From the NCBI GenBank assembly GCA_014650475.1, contig BMVA01000006.1:337567-401566 (forward strand): a DNA stretch of 64,000 bases, given 5' to 3'. The DNA is from Streptomyces albogriseolus. Lineage in GTDB: Bacteria; Actinomycetota; Actinomycetes; Streptomycetales; Streptomycetaceae. The position numbers and the translations under genes are program-made. The notes beneath the pieces were generated by a model. The model saw only the letters and a list, made by a program, of their open reading frames with translations, searched no databases and had not been told where the DNA came from. This document shows positions 33,055 to 42,415 of this stretch, piece by piece. Each line of letters begins with the position of its first letter. The first letter of the stretch is position 1.

Positions 33055-33610
33055 CGAAACGACCACTCCAGAACCCGGCCAGATACCGCTCGCGCCGCTG
33101 CCCGACCACCGCAACGTGCACACACCGTGGTGGCAGGAGCTGTGGCGTCGCCACGCACACGTCATCACGCCGCTTCGGGCACGCGGACTGCAGTGCGACA
33201 TCGAATTCGGCCTCAGCACCTACAACGTGCGCGTCTCGCTCCCCGACGACAGCTACCTGGTCATCAGCCCGCCGCACGACCCGCCCTCCGAGCGACCGCC
33301 CGGAGACCCGGAGGGCTGGATCGCCACTCGCGAGCACCCCGACGACCAGACGCTGTTCGAGGTCATCTACGACTCGGCGCCCTCCAACGATCCCGGTGCT
33401 CCCCAGCGGCCCGAAGCCCGCCACGGCGGCAGCGCCCAACCTCTGATCGAGGCGATCGACCACCGCCTCGCCCAGCTGGGGCTGCTACCGCACCCCGTCT
33501 TGCCCCACGAAAACTCACACGTTCCCCCAGCCCAGCCGTCACCCCTCCCGCCACGGGTCCTCCCGCCGGCATCGCCGAAAGCCGCCCCACCGGCCAGACG
33601 CACGCCCTGA
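33044..33610 (+). CDS. Unknown protein
   Basis: A 188-residue protein from ATG at 33044 with a strong AGGAGGAG. It contains TPWWQELWRRHAHVITPLRA, LQCDIEFGLSTYNVRVSLPD, DSYLVISPPHDPPSERPPGD, EGWIATREHPDDQTLFEVIY and a Pro-rich tail. The strand pattern (a short beta sheet with D-S-Y-L-V-I-S) is a little like half of a DUF317 repeat, but I would not assign it. The longer open frame upstream is the duplicated segment. Confidence 0.65.
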   Translation: MAADETTTPEPGQIPLAPLPDHRNVHTPWWQELWRRHAHVITPLRARGLQCDIEFGLSTYNVRVSLPDDSYLVISPPHDPPSERPPGDPEGWIATREHPDDQTLFEVIYDSAPSNDPGAPQRPEARHGGSAQPLIEAIDHRLAQLGLLPHPVLPHENSHVPPAQPSPLPPRVLPPASPKAAPPARRTP

Positions 33611-33620
33611 CCTCTTCCCC

Positions 33621-34697
33621 TTGCGAACCCTTGGAGCCTCCATCCGCACCGCCCGCCGTACTCTGCCGCTGATCATCGGCGCCGCCTGCCTCACCCTGGC
33701 CCTCACCGGCTGCTCCGACGAAGACGGCCCAGCCCAGGCCCGGCAGACGCCCAGCGCCAGCACCGCCCCGAAGCCCGCGCCCGCTCTCAGCACCGCCCAG
33801 GCCCGCGACGTCATCACCCGCTATTCCAAGATCAACAACGAGGCCAATGCGGACCGCGACCGGCGCCTCCTCCACACCGTCGAGGACGGGCCCCTGTACG
33901 CGATGTCCGTCTCGGACTACACCGAGACCGAAGGACTCCCCGCCAAGAACCGCGAGCCGTACGAGCGCTGGTCCTACGACCTCGCCAGCGCCAAGCTGTA
34001 CATCCCCCGCCTGGCCGACGGACAGGACCGCTGGTTCGCTGCCGCCCTCTCCAGCGAGAAGGGCAAGGCCCCCTCCCGCCTGGCCGTGTTCGCCGAACAG
34101 CCCCAGCACAAGCGCTGGGAGATGGTGTCCGTCGTCGACCTCGACAGCCAGAAGCTGCCCGACGTCGCCCTGGACCGCGAGGGATACGCGACGGCCGTCG
34201 CCGCCAACGACAACAAGCAGCTGGCCGCCGACGCCGACCTGCTGCGTACTGCCGTGCTGGACAACTTCACCACCGGAGGCACGAACACCGGAAGCAAGGT
34301 GTTCGCGCCGACCAAGGCCAGCAAGCGGCAAGTCAAGGTCCACAGCGATGCCGCAACACGCTTCGGCGACAAGGGAACCAGCGTCTTCGACGAAGCCGAC
34401 AACCGCTTCACGGACGCCTACGCCCTCAAGACGGAAGACGGCGGCGCGCTGGTCCTCTTCTCCCACACGCACACCCAGACCGACGCCGTCGCGCACTCCG
34501 GCCTGCAGATCAACCCCGGCAAGGAAGACCGGGCCTGGCTCCACGACGTGCCCCGCATGTCCATCCAGTACACGTTCGTGTGCAACGACGCCGCCACCAT
34601 CCCCGCGAAGGCCGAGCCCTCCCGCCTGATCGGCTACACCTGCGCCCGCACCGACGCCTCCGGCCCCCCGGTCCCCTCCTGGTCACACCGCGCGTAG
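33621..34697 (+). CDS. Lipoprotein of unknown function
   Basis: Up to 358 residues from TTG at 33621; an ATC at 33642 after GGAG would give a more typical lipoprotein leader. The signal ends in LTLALTGC-S, a clear lipobox. The mature part, about 320 residues, has VITRYSKINNEANADRDRRL, RWEMVSVVDLDSQKLPDVAL, VAANDNKQLAADADLLRTAV and GALVLFSHTHTQTDAV. It looks like a duplicated beta-rich domain. It should be tethered outside the membrane. Position among transfer genes suggests a part in the cell-surface side of transfer or in exclusion, which is inference. Confidence 0.75.
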   Translation: MRTLGASIRTARRTLPLIIGAACLTLALTGCSDEDGPAQARQTPSASTAPKPAPALSTAQARDVITRYSKINNEANADRDRRLLHTVEDGPLYAMSVSDYTETEGLPAKNREPYERWSYDLASAKLYIPRLADGQDRWFAAALSSEKGKAPSRLAVFAEQPQHKRWEMVSVVDLDSQKLPDVALDREGYATAVAANDNKQLAADADLLRTAVLDNFTTGGTNTGSKVFAPTKASKRQVKVHSDAATRFGDKGTSVFDEADNRFTDAYALKTEDGGALVLFSHTHTQTDAVAHSGLQINPGKEDRAWLHDVPRMSIQYTFVCNDAATIPAKAEPSRLIGYTCARTDASGPPVPSWSHRA

Positions 34698-34766
34698 CCG
34701 CACCCGCCCGCCACTTCGACGGCCACCGAGGACATCCCCCGCCCCCTGCTCGCTCCGGAGAACTCC

Positions 34767-35351
34767 CTGTCCACACACTCCTTCATCGCCCGCCCCACCG
34801 CCGGCACGGGGTACAGCGGCATCCACGTCCAGCTCGACGGCGTGCCCAGCAACCACCTCCCGCTCCTCCTGGCCGCCTACCAGTACAAGTTCGGACGCGA
34901 CGTCGAGGCCATGTGCCGGCACCTCATCGACGACATCGCCGTCGGCTGGGACGAACTCGGCACCGATCTCCTCGACGACGCCCCGCCCACGCTCGTGGCC
35001 GTGCTGACCGGCGGCGAACACTGGCCCAGCCGGACCCTCGATCACCTGATCACTCCGGACGGCTCGCCCCCGGTGCGCATGACGGTCACCGACACCACCG
35101 CCAGCGACCTGGGCATGCCGTGGGGCTACATCCTGCATCCGCAGGGCATCGAAGTGATCAGCATGGCTCACACAGGCGCGGGCCCCCTCGTGGCCTGGGA
35201 CACCGACCCCAGCACCCCCTTCAGCGACCACCCGGCGCACTGGCCCGCCATCACCACACGCCGGACGCCCACCACCTCGCGCACCGCGCGCCCACCGCGG
35301 CCCGCTGCCGGTGCAGCGCCGACCGGGCCCCACACGGCTGCCCGCCGCTGA
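34767..35351 (+). CDS. Unknown protein with an apparent CTG start
   Basis: The frame is open from CTG at 34767 (after CGGAGA) with STHSFIARPTAGTGYSGIHV, QLDGVPSNHLPLLLAAYQYK, FGRDVEAMCRHLIDDIAVGW, VRMTVTDTTASDLGMPWGYI, LHPQGIEVISMAHTGAGPLV. About 194 residues. GTG at 34842 would remove 25 conserved-looking residues, so I prefer CTG. Function unknown; the hydrophobic pattern suggests a soluble alpha/beta protein with a Pro/Ala/Arg tail. Confidence 0.55.
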   Translation: MSTHSFIARPTAGTGYSGIHVQLDGVPSNHLPLLLAAYQYKFGRDVEAMCRHLIDDIAVGWDELGTDLLDDAPPTLVAVLTGGEHWPSRTLDHLITPDGSPPVRMTVTDTTASDLGMPWGYILHPQGIEVISMAHTGAGPLVAWDTDPSTPFSDHPAHWPAITTRRTPTTSRTARPPRPAAGAAPTGPHTAARR

Positions 35352-35382
35352 CCCGCACCGCCCCTCATTGCCGGAGACTTCC

Positions 35383-36138
35383 CTGCCCGCTCCCCTGATT
35401 ACGGTCGTCATCGCCACCCGCCTGCGCGACGACCGCCTCGACTACCTGACCGCCATGCACGCCAGCCTCACCCGGCAGTCCGTGCCGTGGGAGGCCGTGA
35501 TCGCGCTCGACGGCACCACACCCGAACGCCTGCCGACCGCGCTCGCGCAGGACTCCCGCATCCGCACACTGACGCTGCCCCGGCCGGTCGGCGCCGCCTG
35601 CGCCAGGAACCTGGCCCTCACACACGTGCGCACCCCCTACGTCAACTGGGCCGACGATGACGACCAGTTCACCGATGACGCCATGACCGTACGGCTGAGC
35701 ACCCTGGAATCCACCGGGGTCGGCTGGTGCGCGGGCTGGAGCGAGGACCAGCACCCCGACGGCTCGACCCGTCTGTGGCGCTGCCCGACCCCGCCCGGCC
35801 GGCACGAGGCCGGCGACGTGTGGGCCTATTGGAAGACGCCGACGGACACGATCCCCATCGGGCCGACCACGATCCTCGCCCGCACCGACCTCGTGCGCGC
35901 CGCGCCGATGGGCGGCCTCGTCCAGGGCGAGGACTACTGCGCGGCCCTCGGCGTCACCACGCTCGCACCCGGAATCCTGCTGCCGGTCCCTGTGTACCGG
36001 TACCGCAAGCACCCCGGGCAGATGACGGCCCAGGTCGGGTACGACCAGCTGGAGGCGGCGGCCCGGCAGCACGCCTGGGCGTACGGGCGCAGCCTGCGCG
36101 CCGTCCTGCGCGGTGGCGAGGACCTGGTCCGTGGCTGA
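35383..36138 (+). CDS. Family 2 glycosyltransferase with an apparent CTG start
   Basis: About 251 residues from CTG at 35383, after GGAGA. GT-A features are clear: LITVVIATRLRDDRLDYLTA, SLTRQSVPWEAVIALDG, RPVGAACARNLALTHVRTPY (the G-x-x-x-A-R-N block of family 2), VNWADDDDQFTDDAM (D-x-D metal site), and EDYCAALGVTTLAPG (catalytic Glu-Asp region). It probably moves a sugar from a nucleotide-sugar to an unknown acceptor in the cytosol. No other sugar genes are near. Starting at a later ATG (35455) would delete the nucleotide-binding first strand. Confidence 0.75.
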   Translation: MPAPLITVVIATRLRDDRLDYLTAMHASLTRQSVPWEAVIALDGTTPERLPTALAQDSRIRTLTLPRPVGAACARNLALTHVRTPYVNWADDDDQFTDDAMTVRLSTLESTGVGWCAGWSEDQHPDGSTRLWRCPTPPGRHEAGDVWAYWKTPTDTIPIGPTTILARTDLVRAAPMGGLVQGEDYCAALGVTTLAPGILLPVPVYRYRKHPGQMTAQVGYDQLEAAARQHAWAYGRSLRAVLRGGEDLVRG

Positions 36139-37237
36139 GGCGCAGATCATCCTGTCGCACAACCGGGAGTCGGGGATCGTCGCCATCGCCTCGGGCGAGC
36201 AGTATCCGTGGGCGCACACCGCCCTCGCCGAGAGCGGCTTCCAGCGAGACGACGACGGCGTCTGGCACCTGCCCGCGGACGGCACCCAGACCACCGTGGT
36301 CGATCTGGTCACGTGCGCAAAGCGGCACCGCGCCAGCGTGCACACGAGCAGCCGGCGGTACATCGGCGACGCCGCCCGTGACCTCGCGCGCCTGCTGCCC
36401 GGCCAGTGGCACGCCTCGGTCGAGATCTATGCGCACCCGGCCTGGCAGGAAAACCTGGTCCCGTGGATCTGGGACAGCGGCGACCTCGGCCGCGCCGTCC
36501 AGAGCGAGCGGATCCCCTACGCCGCGGTCCTCACCGACGCGGCGCAGGGCACCACACTGTTGTTCGTCGAGCGGCCCGGCCATCATCTCGGCTACCTGGT
36601 GGGCGCCTTCTCGCCGGAAGGGCTCGAAGGAGGCTACGGTGATCCCCACGCTCCGCCCAGCATCGTCCTGCCGCCGTTTCCCGGGCGGGCTGCCCAGGCT
36701 CTCACCGACCGGTACCTTCCCGCCTACGAGCAGGCCGTCCATGCCCGCCAGACGGCGGCCATCGCCGGCGTGCTCGGGGACATCCGCTCCGAGCACGACA
36801 CCTGGCAGGCCATGAACGCCTCCGGCAGCTACAGCGACGCCACCCCGCTGAGCGCCGCCGCCCTCGGCGCCTCGACGGAGCTGTTCCTCGACCACGCCTG
36901 GCGCCATTTCCTGACCGTCGTCGACCACACCCCGACGCTGCTCGACCGGTGCCGGCCCGCGAACAGCCCGTGGCCCGACGACGCCTCAGCCCTCTCCTGT
37001 CTGGCCGACGCCGTGAGCGATGCCGAAGCCCTGCTCGACGAGATCGTCCACGGTGATGCCGTACCGGAGCAGGAGCGCCGAGCACGCGCGTGGCCGGCGA
37101 TCGAGACGTGGCTCACCGACGGCGACGCGTTCTTGCGCCAGGCCCGCCTGAGCGCACCCCACCGCCGCCCGGCCCTCCCCGTCACAGCCCCAGCCCGCCC
37201 CCTCGCTGCGGCCCGGCCGGCGTACCGCAGCCACTGA
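36131..37237 (+). CDS. Large unknown protein with the recurrent GF-YRLP module
   Basis: A 368-residue protein starting at GTG, overlapping the glycosyltransferase by 8 bases. Residues 15-75 carry the module seen in other proteins of this run: WAHTALAESGFQRDDDGVWH, LPADGTQ, and KRHRASVHTSSRRYIGD. A second part (WHASVEIYAHPAWQENLVPW, RPGHHLGYLVGAFSPEGLEG) and a helical C-terminus with a D-x-x-W-R-H-F-L block follow. No known family. It is one of the longest unknown proteins in the element. Confidence 0.7.
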   Translation: MAEAQIILSHNRESGIVAIASGEQYPWAHTALAESGFQRDDDGVWHLPADGTQTTVVDLVTCAKRHRASVHTSSRRYIGDAARDLARLLPGQWHASVEIYAHPAWQENLVPWIWDSGDLGRAVQSERIPYAAVLTDAAQGTTLLFVERPGHHLGYLVGAFSPEGLEGGYGDPHAPPSIVLPPFPGRAAQALTDRYLPAYEQAVHARQTAAIAGVLGDIRSEHDTWQAMNASGSYSDATPLSAAALGASTELFLDHAWRHFLTVVDHTPTLLDRCRPANSPWPDDASALSCLADAVSDAEALLDEIVHGDAVPEQERRARAWPAIETWLTDGDAFLRQARLSAPHRRPALPVTAPARPLAAARPAYRSH

Positions 37238-37274
37238 CCGTTTCACCCGACAACGTCTGGAGACTTCCGCCCCT

Positions 37275-37733
37275 TTGCAACCCGGCACCCACTTCTCCTT
37301 CGGCGACCACAAGGAACACGGCTTCGTCGCCTCCTTCACCTCCTTGATTCCCCAGCACCTCGCCCACTGGTTCCTGGAGCGGGAACAGTTCGAGCCCGTT
37401 CCCGGTGAACCCGGGCTGTACCGCCTCAGCGAGCCCGAGCGCGACGGAGTCCGCCGCACCCGCCAGGCCGTCCACGACCTGCGCCGCCACGGTTACACCG
37501 TGCAGGCCGACATCCGCCTCAACCCGGCCCTCTCCACCGGCCCGCCGCGCCCTGTCCGGCCCCACGGGCTCCAGGAGCGCCGCAGCAGGCTCGCCCAGGC
37601 CGCCGCCGGCCGAACGACGCAGCGCTCCACACCGCCCACCACCTCCCCGCCATCGGCCCGGCCGATCCCGCCGAAGCCCACCTACGCTCCCACCGTCCAC
37701 CTGACGGCCGCAGCCGGCGGGCGGTCCCGATGA
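37275..37733 (+). CDS. Small protein with the recurrent module
   Basis: A 152-residue protein starting at TTG, with GGAGA upstream. Residues 25-90: HLAHWFLEREQFEPVPGEPG, LYRLSEPERDGVRRTRQAVH, DLRRHGYTVQADIRLNP, matching the module pattern F-x(n)-Y-R-L ... A-x-x-L-x-x-x-G-Y-x-V-x-x-D. The remaining 60 residues are Pro/Thr/Ser-rich. Its end overlaps the next ATG by 4 bases (ATGA). Confidence 0.65.
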   Translation: MQPGTHFSFGDHKEHGFVASFTSLIPQHLAHWFLEREQFEPVPGEPGLYRLSEPERDGVRRTRQAVHDLRRHGYTVQADIRLNPALSTGPPRPVRPHGLQERRSRLAQAAAGRTTQRSTPPTTSPPSARPIPPKPTYAPTVHLTAAAGGRSR

Positions 37734-38926
37734 CACCCGCGAACAGCCCGGCCCCCGACAGTCCTTTGCCGACAGCGCCCGCACTGACCGGCAAGGCACG
37801 CGACTTCCGGCTACGGATGGCCGTCATCGACTGCGAGACCGATGCCGCCCTCGACATGACACGCGACCGCCACGGCCGCACCGTCCACGCAGACGCAGCC
37901 GCAGCCGCAGCCGCACGAGCCCACCGTGACAAGGCGGCGCTGGAGGCGTACACCACCCATCTCGCCCCGCACGCCGAGGCTCTCCTCGATGCCGCCCGAC
38001 TCGCGCTCGACGAGTTGCCGCCCGCCCGGCACCTGACCGGGTGGCGGGCCGTCCTGGACGGCCTGGAATCCTCCGCCGCCGAAATCCGCCGAGCCCTCGA
38101 CCGGCCCGCCGCGCCCGGCTCCCCCGCCGAACGTGCTCAGCACGCGGCCCTGTGGCCGCACCTCACCGCCTGGGCGGACCACAGCCCGATCGCCAGCGAC
38201 CTCGCCGACCAACGCGACGGCCAGCACCACAAGGCTCCGCTGACCGACGAGGAACAGCAGCTGTGGACCGACAGGGCCCGGGCCGCGCAGACGCGTGGCG
38301 CGCTGGAGCTGACCGAGTCGTGGTATGCCGCCGACGGACAGCCGATCACCCTCGCTTACCTGGTCGAGGACGACGACTCCACAGTGGTCGCGCTGCACGG
38401 CGACCCGGGCGTACCGGGCTGGCAGGTGATCGGGCATTTCGCCCACGAGTACGAGGCGGGCAAGGCCCTGCCCGCTCCGGTCCCGCCCGGCGTGCTGCGC
38501 TCGGACATCTCCCGTTTTAACCGCCCGGCACCGGCCCCGGAGCTGTCCCTGCAGGACCTCATCCGCGACGTCGTCGAAGGCCACAGTGCCGGTGACGCCT
38601 CGAACGCTCCCCTGGGAGCTGTCCAGCGGGGCTACGCCGCCGGCCCGATGGTCCGCCTGCAGGAACTTCTGGAGACGAGCAGCCAGTTCGCCACCGCCCT
38701 GGAGACCGTGCAGGGCCGCCAGATCGCCGCCCGCCTCTCAGCGCTGGGCCGGCAGATCGAGTTCCTCACCCGCGAAGTCGAAGAGGCAGCCGAAGACCTC
38801 GGTGCGACCGTCGCCGTCCTGCCCCCGCACCGCATCCCCGTGCTGCGCACCCGCCCGCGCCCGGCCGTGGACACCACACCGCCCGCGCCGCCGCCCCGCG
38901 CCAGCATGACCGCCCGCCACCGATAG
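37730..38926 (+). CDS. Unknown 398-residue protein
   Basis: Starts at ATG in an ATGA overlap. A helical N-terminal half (HADAAAAAAARAHRDKAALE, EALLDAARLALDELPPARHL) is followed by a beta region (LELTESWYAADGQPITLAYL, VVALHGDPGVPGWQVIGHFA) and a helical C-terminus (LQELLETSSQFATALETVQG, IEFLTREVEEAAEDLGATVA) that may be coiled coil. The tail is Pro-rich. No family recognised. Confidence 0.65.
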   Translation: MTPANSPAPDSPLPTAPALTGKARDFRLRMAVIDCETDAALDMTRDRHGRTVHADAAAAAAARAHRDKAALEAYTTHLAPHAEALLDAARLALDELPPARHLTGWRAVLDGLESSAAEIRRALDRPAAPGSPAERAQHAALWPHLTAWADHSPIASDLADQRDGQHHKAPLTDEEQQLWTDRARAAQTRGALELTESWYAADGQPITLAYLVEDDDSTVVALHGDPGVPGWQVIGHFAHEYEAGKALPAPVPPGVLRSDISRFNRPAPAPELSLQDLIRDVVEGHSAGDASNAPLGAVQRGYAAGPMVRLQELLETSSQFATALETVQGRQIAARLSALGRQIEFLTREVEEAAEDLGATVAVLPPHRIPVLRTRPRPAVDTTPPAPPPRASMTARHR

Positions 38927-38936
38927 GAGATCCACT

Positions 38937-39268
38937 TTGCCCGAGGCACCAGCAGAGCCGTTCATGCCGATCCGGCACGCCATCACCGGCGAGATCACCA
39001 CCACCGGCTACAACGCCGCCGCCCGGCGGATCCTGCTCCAGGACGGCTTCGAAGAAACGCCCGGCTGCGCCTGCCGAGCGACGGAACCCGGTACCGAGCT
39101 CACGAACGGGCCTGCTCGCCAGCCAGCCAGCTGCTCATCGCCAGCCATCCCGTGCCCCTGGACCGAGCCCTCGGCCGGCCGGTGAGCGCCGACGGTACGC
39201 CCCGGTTGGCCCGGTCGCCGATGTCGGCACAGCCCGTGATCCCCTCCGAGAGCGGCCGGCCTCTTTAG
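38937..39268 (+). pseudogene. Recurrent-module protein with a frameshift
   Basis: From TTG at 38937 (after AGGAGA): MPIRHAITGEITTTGYNAAA, RRILLQDGFEETP, then the frame needs one more base near 39060 (ACGCCCGG where ACGCCCCGG would do) to continue RLRLPSDGTRYRAHERACSP, ASQLLIASHPVPLDRALG, ending at TAG 39268. With the base restored the product has about 110 residues and fits the module. Without it, an 82-residue protein with an unrelated tail would be made. Confidence 0.6.
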
Positions 39269-39316
39269 CGCATCGCCCACCCCGCCCCCACCCACACCTG
39301 TTGAAGGGTTCTCGTT

Positions 39317-40519
39317 TTGACCACACCCGGGCCTACCAGATCAGCGCGCACCAAGGGCGGCGAACTACGGGCCAAGGTGGCCCGACTGCTGGCCGACCGG
39401 CCGGCGGACAAGCTCACCATAGGGGACATGGCCAGGCAGCTGGGCCACTCCCATGGCGCCGTCCGCAACGCCGCCCTCACCCTGGTGCGACGCGGCGAGG
39501 CCGACCAAAGCGGGACCGGGCAACCGCAGTTCCGCGCGAACGCGAAAACTGCCGCAGCCGCGCAGAGGGCTGTGATCAGCCCACCGGGCACCCACTCTCC
39601 CCGCGCCCAGGCGGCCACGACCCGTACGACCTACACCGCAGCAGCCGCGCCCAAGCAGACCGGCCCGATCCGCCGCGCGGGGGGCCAGCTCTACCACCCC
39701 CGGGAGCTGGCCGATCTGCCCGACGTCGAGGCGTTGAACCGCTTGCGCGACGCCGACGTGCCGGTACTGCTCTACGGCCCTCCGGGCACCGGCAAGACGA
39801 GTTTGGTCGAGGCGGCGTTCCCGGACCTGCTCACCGTCGCCGGTGACGGCGACACCACGGTCGGCGACTTGATCGGCGAGTACACACAGGACGACGCGGG
39901 AGCCTACGTCTTCCAGTACGGTCCGCTGGTCACCGCGATGACCGAGGGCCGCGCCCTGTTGATCGACGATGCCACCCTGATCTCACCGAAGGTCCTGGCG
40001 GCGCTGTATCCCGCGATGGACGGGCGCCGGCAGATCCAGGTCAAGGCCCACAAGGGCGAGACCATCAAGGCCGAGCCGGGCTTCTACGTGGTGGCGGGCC
40101 ACAATCCCGGCGTCCACGGGGCGGTGTTGACGGAGGCGCTCGCGAGCCGGTTCAGCGTGCAAATCCAGATTGGCACGGACTACGACCTCGCCCTGGCCTT
40201 GAGGATCGATGCCCGGGTGGTCCGGGTCGCCCGACACCTCGCCCAGCAGGTCGAACTCGGCGAGCTGGGCTGGGCCCCCCAACTGCGGGAACTGCTCAGC
40301 TACCAGAAGACCGAGGCCGTCCTCGGCACCAAAGCCGCGCTCGCGAACCTCGTCGGCATCGCTCCTGTGGAGGATCGCGACGCCGTCGCCGACGCCGTCA
40401 CGAAGGCTGTCGGCATCAAGAAGATCGCACCTCTCACCCTCGGCAAGCAGCTCCCCGCCTCAGCCGCCCGGCAGCCTCCGGGCAGCACCGGTTCCGCACA
40501 CCGGGGCCGCCCGCGATGA
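39317..40519 (+). CDS. MoxR-type AAA ATPase with an N-terminal helix-turn-helix
   Basis: A 400-residue protein starting at TTG. Residues 15-65 look like a winged helix (AKVARLLADRPADKLTIGDM, ARQLGHSHGAVRNAALTLVR). After a linker the AAA core follows: VPVLLYGPPGTGKTSLVEAA (Walker A about 153), GDLIGEYTQDDAGAYVFQYG, RALLIDDATLISPKVLAAL (Walker B, D-D in place of D-E), FYVVAGHNPGVHGAVLTEAL (sensor 1) and ALASRF (Arg finger). It is of the MoxR/CbbQ kind, chaperones that remodel partner proteins together with VWA proteins. The VWA gene overlaps by 4 bases, so the two act together. Confidence 0.85.
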   Translation: MTTPGPTRSARTKGGELRAKVARLLADRPADKLTIGDMARQLGHSHGAVRNAALTLVRRGEADQSGTGQPQFRANAKTAAAAQRAVISPPGTHSPRAQAATTRTTYTAAAAPKQTGPIRRAGGQLYHPRELADLPDVEALNRLRDADVPVLLYGPPGTGKTSLVEAAFPDLLTVAGDGDTTVGDLIGEYTQDDAGAYVFQYGPLVTAMTEGRALLIDDATLISPKVLAALYPAMDGRRQIQVKAHKGETIKAEPGFYVVAGHNPGVHGAVLTEALASRFSVQIQIGTDYDLALALRIDARVVRVARHLAQQVELGELGWAPQLRELLSYQKTEAVLGTKAALANLVGIAPVEDRDAVADAVTKAVGIKKIAPLTLGKQLPASAARQPPGSTGSAHRGRPR

Positions 40520-42306
40520 GTGCCCACCACCATATCCAGTCCACGCCGGAAGACGACGCCGACCTCGCGCGCTGGGACGACGACGGCGCCCCGCCCGCAC
40601 AACCCCGCTCCTCCCCGACCGCGTGGCTGCGCGTGGGAGCCGAACTCGGCGACCGGCTGGTCGCCCTCTCCGGCCGCCAGGACCTCCTCGTCACCTGCCG
40701 CCCCGGCACGCGCAGCGGCGCACCGGCCGCGTTCTTCCCCACGCTGGGCGAGGTCGAGTTCGACGCCCGCCTGTTCGCCCCCCTCCAGCCCCACGAGATC
40801 CATCCGCGGATCGTGGGCGACGAGGAGCGGTATCCCGCCGCCTGGGGCGTGTTCGTCCACGAGGCCGCGCACGCGGCCCACTCCGTCTGGACACAGCCTG
40901 CCGGAGCCAACCCCCGCGTCGTCGAGGCCGCGCTCCTGCTGGAGGAGAGCCGCGTCGAAGGCGCACACCTGATCACGCGGCCCACGGACCGCACGTACCT
41001 GCGCACCAGCGCCCGCACCCTGGTCATGCCCGACATCGCCCACCCCAGCATCCAGGGCATCGAGCAGGCCGCCGCCGCGGCAGCCCTGATCCTCGGCCGC
41101 CGGGACGTCGGCATCCTGGACGCCGGCGAGACCCGGGCCGTCTCCGATCTGTGCGAAAAGGTGCTGGGCGCAAACCTGCTGACCACCCTCACCCGCATCT
41201 GGACCGCAGCCCACCAGTGCGCCGACCACGACGCCACCACCATGCTCGCGCACGGTCAAGAATGGTGCGACGCTCTGGACGCCGCGGCCCCCGCCCTGCC
41301 CGTGCCGGAGGGCCTCTCCGATCTGCTGACCGGCGCCGTGGGGGTCGTCATGGACCACGCGGCAGCCACTGACGCGGCCGACCTCGCGGCACAGGACGCA
41401 GCGGCCAACGCCATGGCGTCGCGCTCCAAGGCGCAGGCTCAGGACCGCGCCCAGCGAGCCCGCCAGCGACGCAAAGCCGCCGCCACCGCCAAGTCGGTCT
41501 TCAACGCCCGTAGCACCACTGTCCACCCCGACGGCACACCGGCACCCTCCGGCAACCCCGTCACCGGCACCCGCAGGCCCACCGCCGCCGAGCAGAGTGC
41601 CGCCGCGCGCCTGAGCCGCGCCCTGCGTGCCGCCGCCTACCGCGAGCGGACCGAGGAACGGACCACCAGCCCCACCCCGCCCGGCCGCCTCAACATGCGC
41701 GCGGCCCTCGCCCGCGACGCTCAGCGCGCGACCGGGTCGGTCCCCACAGCGGAACCGTTCACCCACACCCGCCGCCGGAACTCCCCCACCCCACCACTGC
41801 GTGTGGGGATCGCCGTCGACGTCTCCGGCTCCATGCGCGCCGCTTGCAAGCCCGTCGCCTCCGCTGCCTGGATCGTGGCACGCGCAGCAGCCCTGACCGA
41901 CCCCGACTCCCGTACCGCCACCATCGCCTACGACAGGCACCTGACCGCACTGACCCGCCCCACCCACCGAGCACCAGAGCGCGTGACGACGTTCGATGCC
42001 ACCGGCGGCCACCACAACCTCGCCAACGCCATCGACGCACTCGACCACGGCCTCGAACTCAGCCGCCCCGGCGCCGGCCGCCTCCTCGTGATCGTCACCG
42101 ACGCCCACTACGGCAGCGACGAAACCGCTCAAGCCGTCACCCGCGTCAAGCAGCTCACGACCGCCGGCTGCGCCGTACTCCAGCTCACCCTCACCGCGGA
42201 ATCCCGCCACTTGCCGGGGACCACCTTGCTGCACCTGCCCCAGCCCTCCAGCGCTCCCGCCGCCATCGCCAAGGCGGCCACAGACGCCATCCGCAGGACC
42301 CGCTGA
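40516..42306 (+). CDS. VWA protein with a metallopeptidase-like domain, MoxR partner
   Basis: A 596-residue protein. The N-terminal half has a zinc-peptidase signature, VFVHEAAHAAHSVW (H-E-A-A-H about 114-118), with VVEAALLLEESRVEGAHL 30 residues later as a possible third ligand. The C-terminal 190 residues are a VWA domain: LRVGIAVDVSGSMRAACKPV (MIDAS D-x-S-x-S about 433), VTTFDATGGHHNLANAIDAL (the Thr/Asp part), RLLVIVTDAHYG. The plan resembles DUF2201-type VWA/metallopeptidase proteins that pair with MoxR ATPases. I infer an ATP-driven, metal-dependent remodelling or cleavage of some protein. Confidence 0.8.
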   Translation: MSAHHHIQSTPEDDADLARWDDDGAPPAQPRSSPTAWLRVGAELGDRLVALSGRQDLLVTCRPGTRSGAPAAFFPTLGEVEFDARLFAPLQPHEIHPRIVGDEERYPAAWGVFVHEAAHAAHSVWTQPAGANPRVVEAALLLEESRVEGAHLITRPTDRTYLRTSARTLVMPDIAHPSIQGIEQAAAAAALILGRRDVGILDAGETRAVSDLCEKVLGANLLTTLTRIWTAAHQCADHDATTMLAHGQEWCDALDAAAPALPVPEGLSDLLTGAVGVVMDHAAATDAADLAAQDAAANAMASRSKAQAQDRAQRARQRRKAAATAKSVFNARSTTVHPDGTPAPSGNPVTGTRRPTAAEQSAAARLSRALRAAAYRERTEERTTSPTPPGRLNMRAALARDAQRATGSVPTAEPFTHTRRRNSPTPPLRVGIAVDVSGSMRAACKPVASAAWIVARAAALTDPDSRTATIAYDRHLTALTRPTHRAPERVTTFDATGGHHNLANAIDALDHGLELSRPGAGRLLVIVTDAHYGSDETAQAVTRVKQLTTAGCAVLQLTLTAESRHLPGTTLLHLPQPSSAPAAIAKAATDAIRRTR

Positions 42307-42415
42307 GACGACGCAGAAGGCGAAAGCGTCCCCGAGACCACCGCCAAGCACTCCAGACCACCCCCGTCCGTCGCATGACTCGTGCAACCCCAACCGTCAA
42401 CGAAAGGCACTCGAT

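Noticed and set aside
40300-42393. 697-residue minus-strand open frame
   Set aside because: Gly-rich shadow of the VWA gene on the opposite strand; the VWA and H-E-x-x-H motifs identify the real frame.
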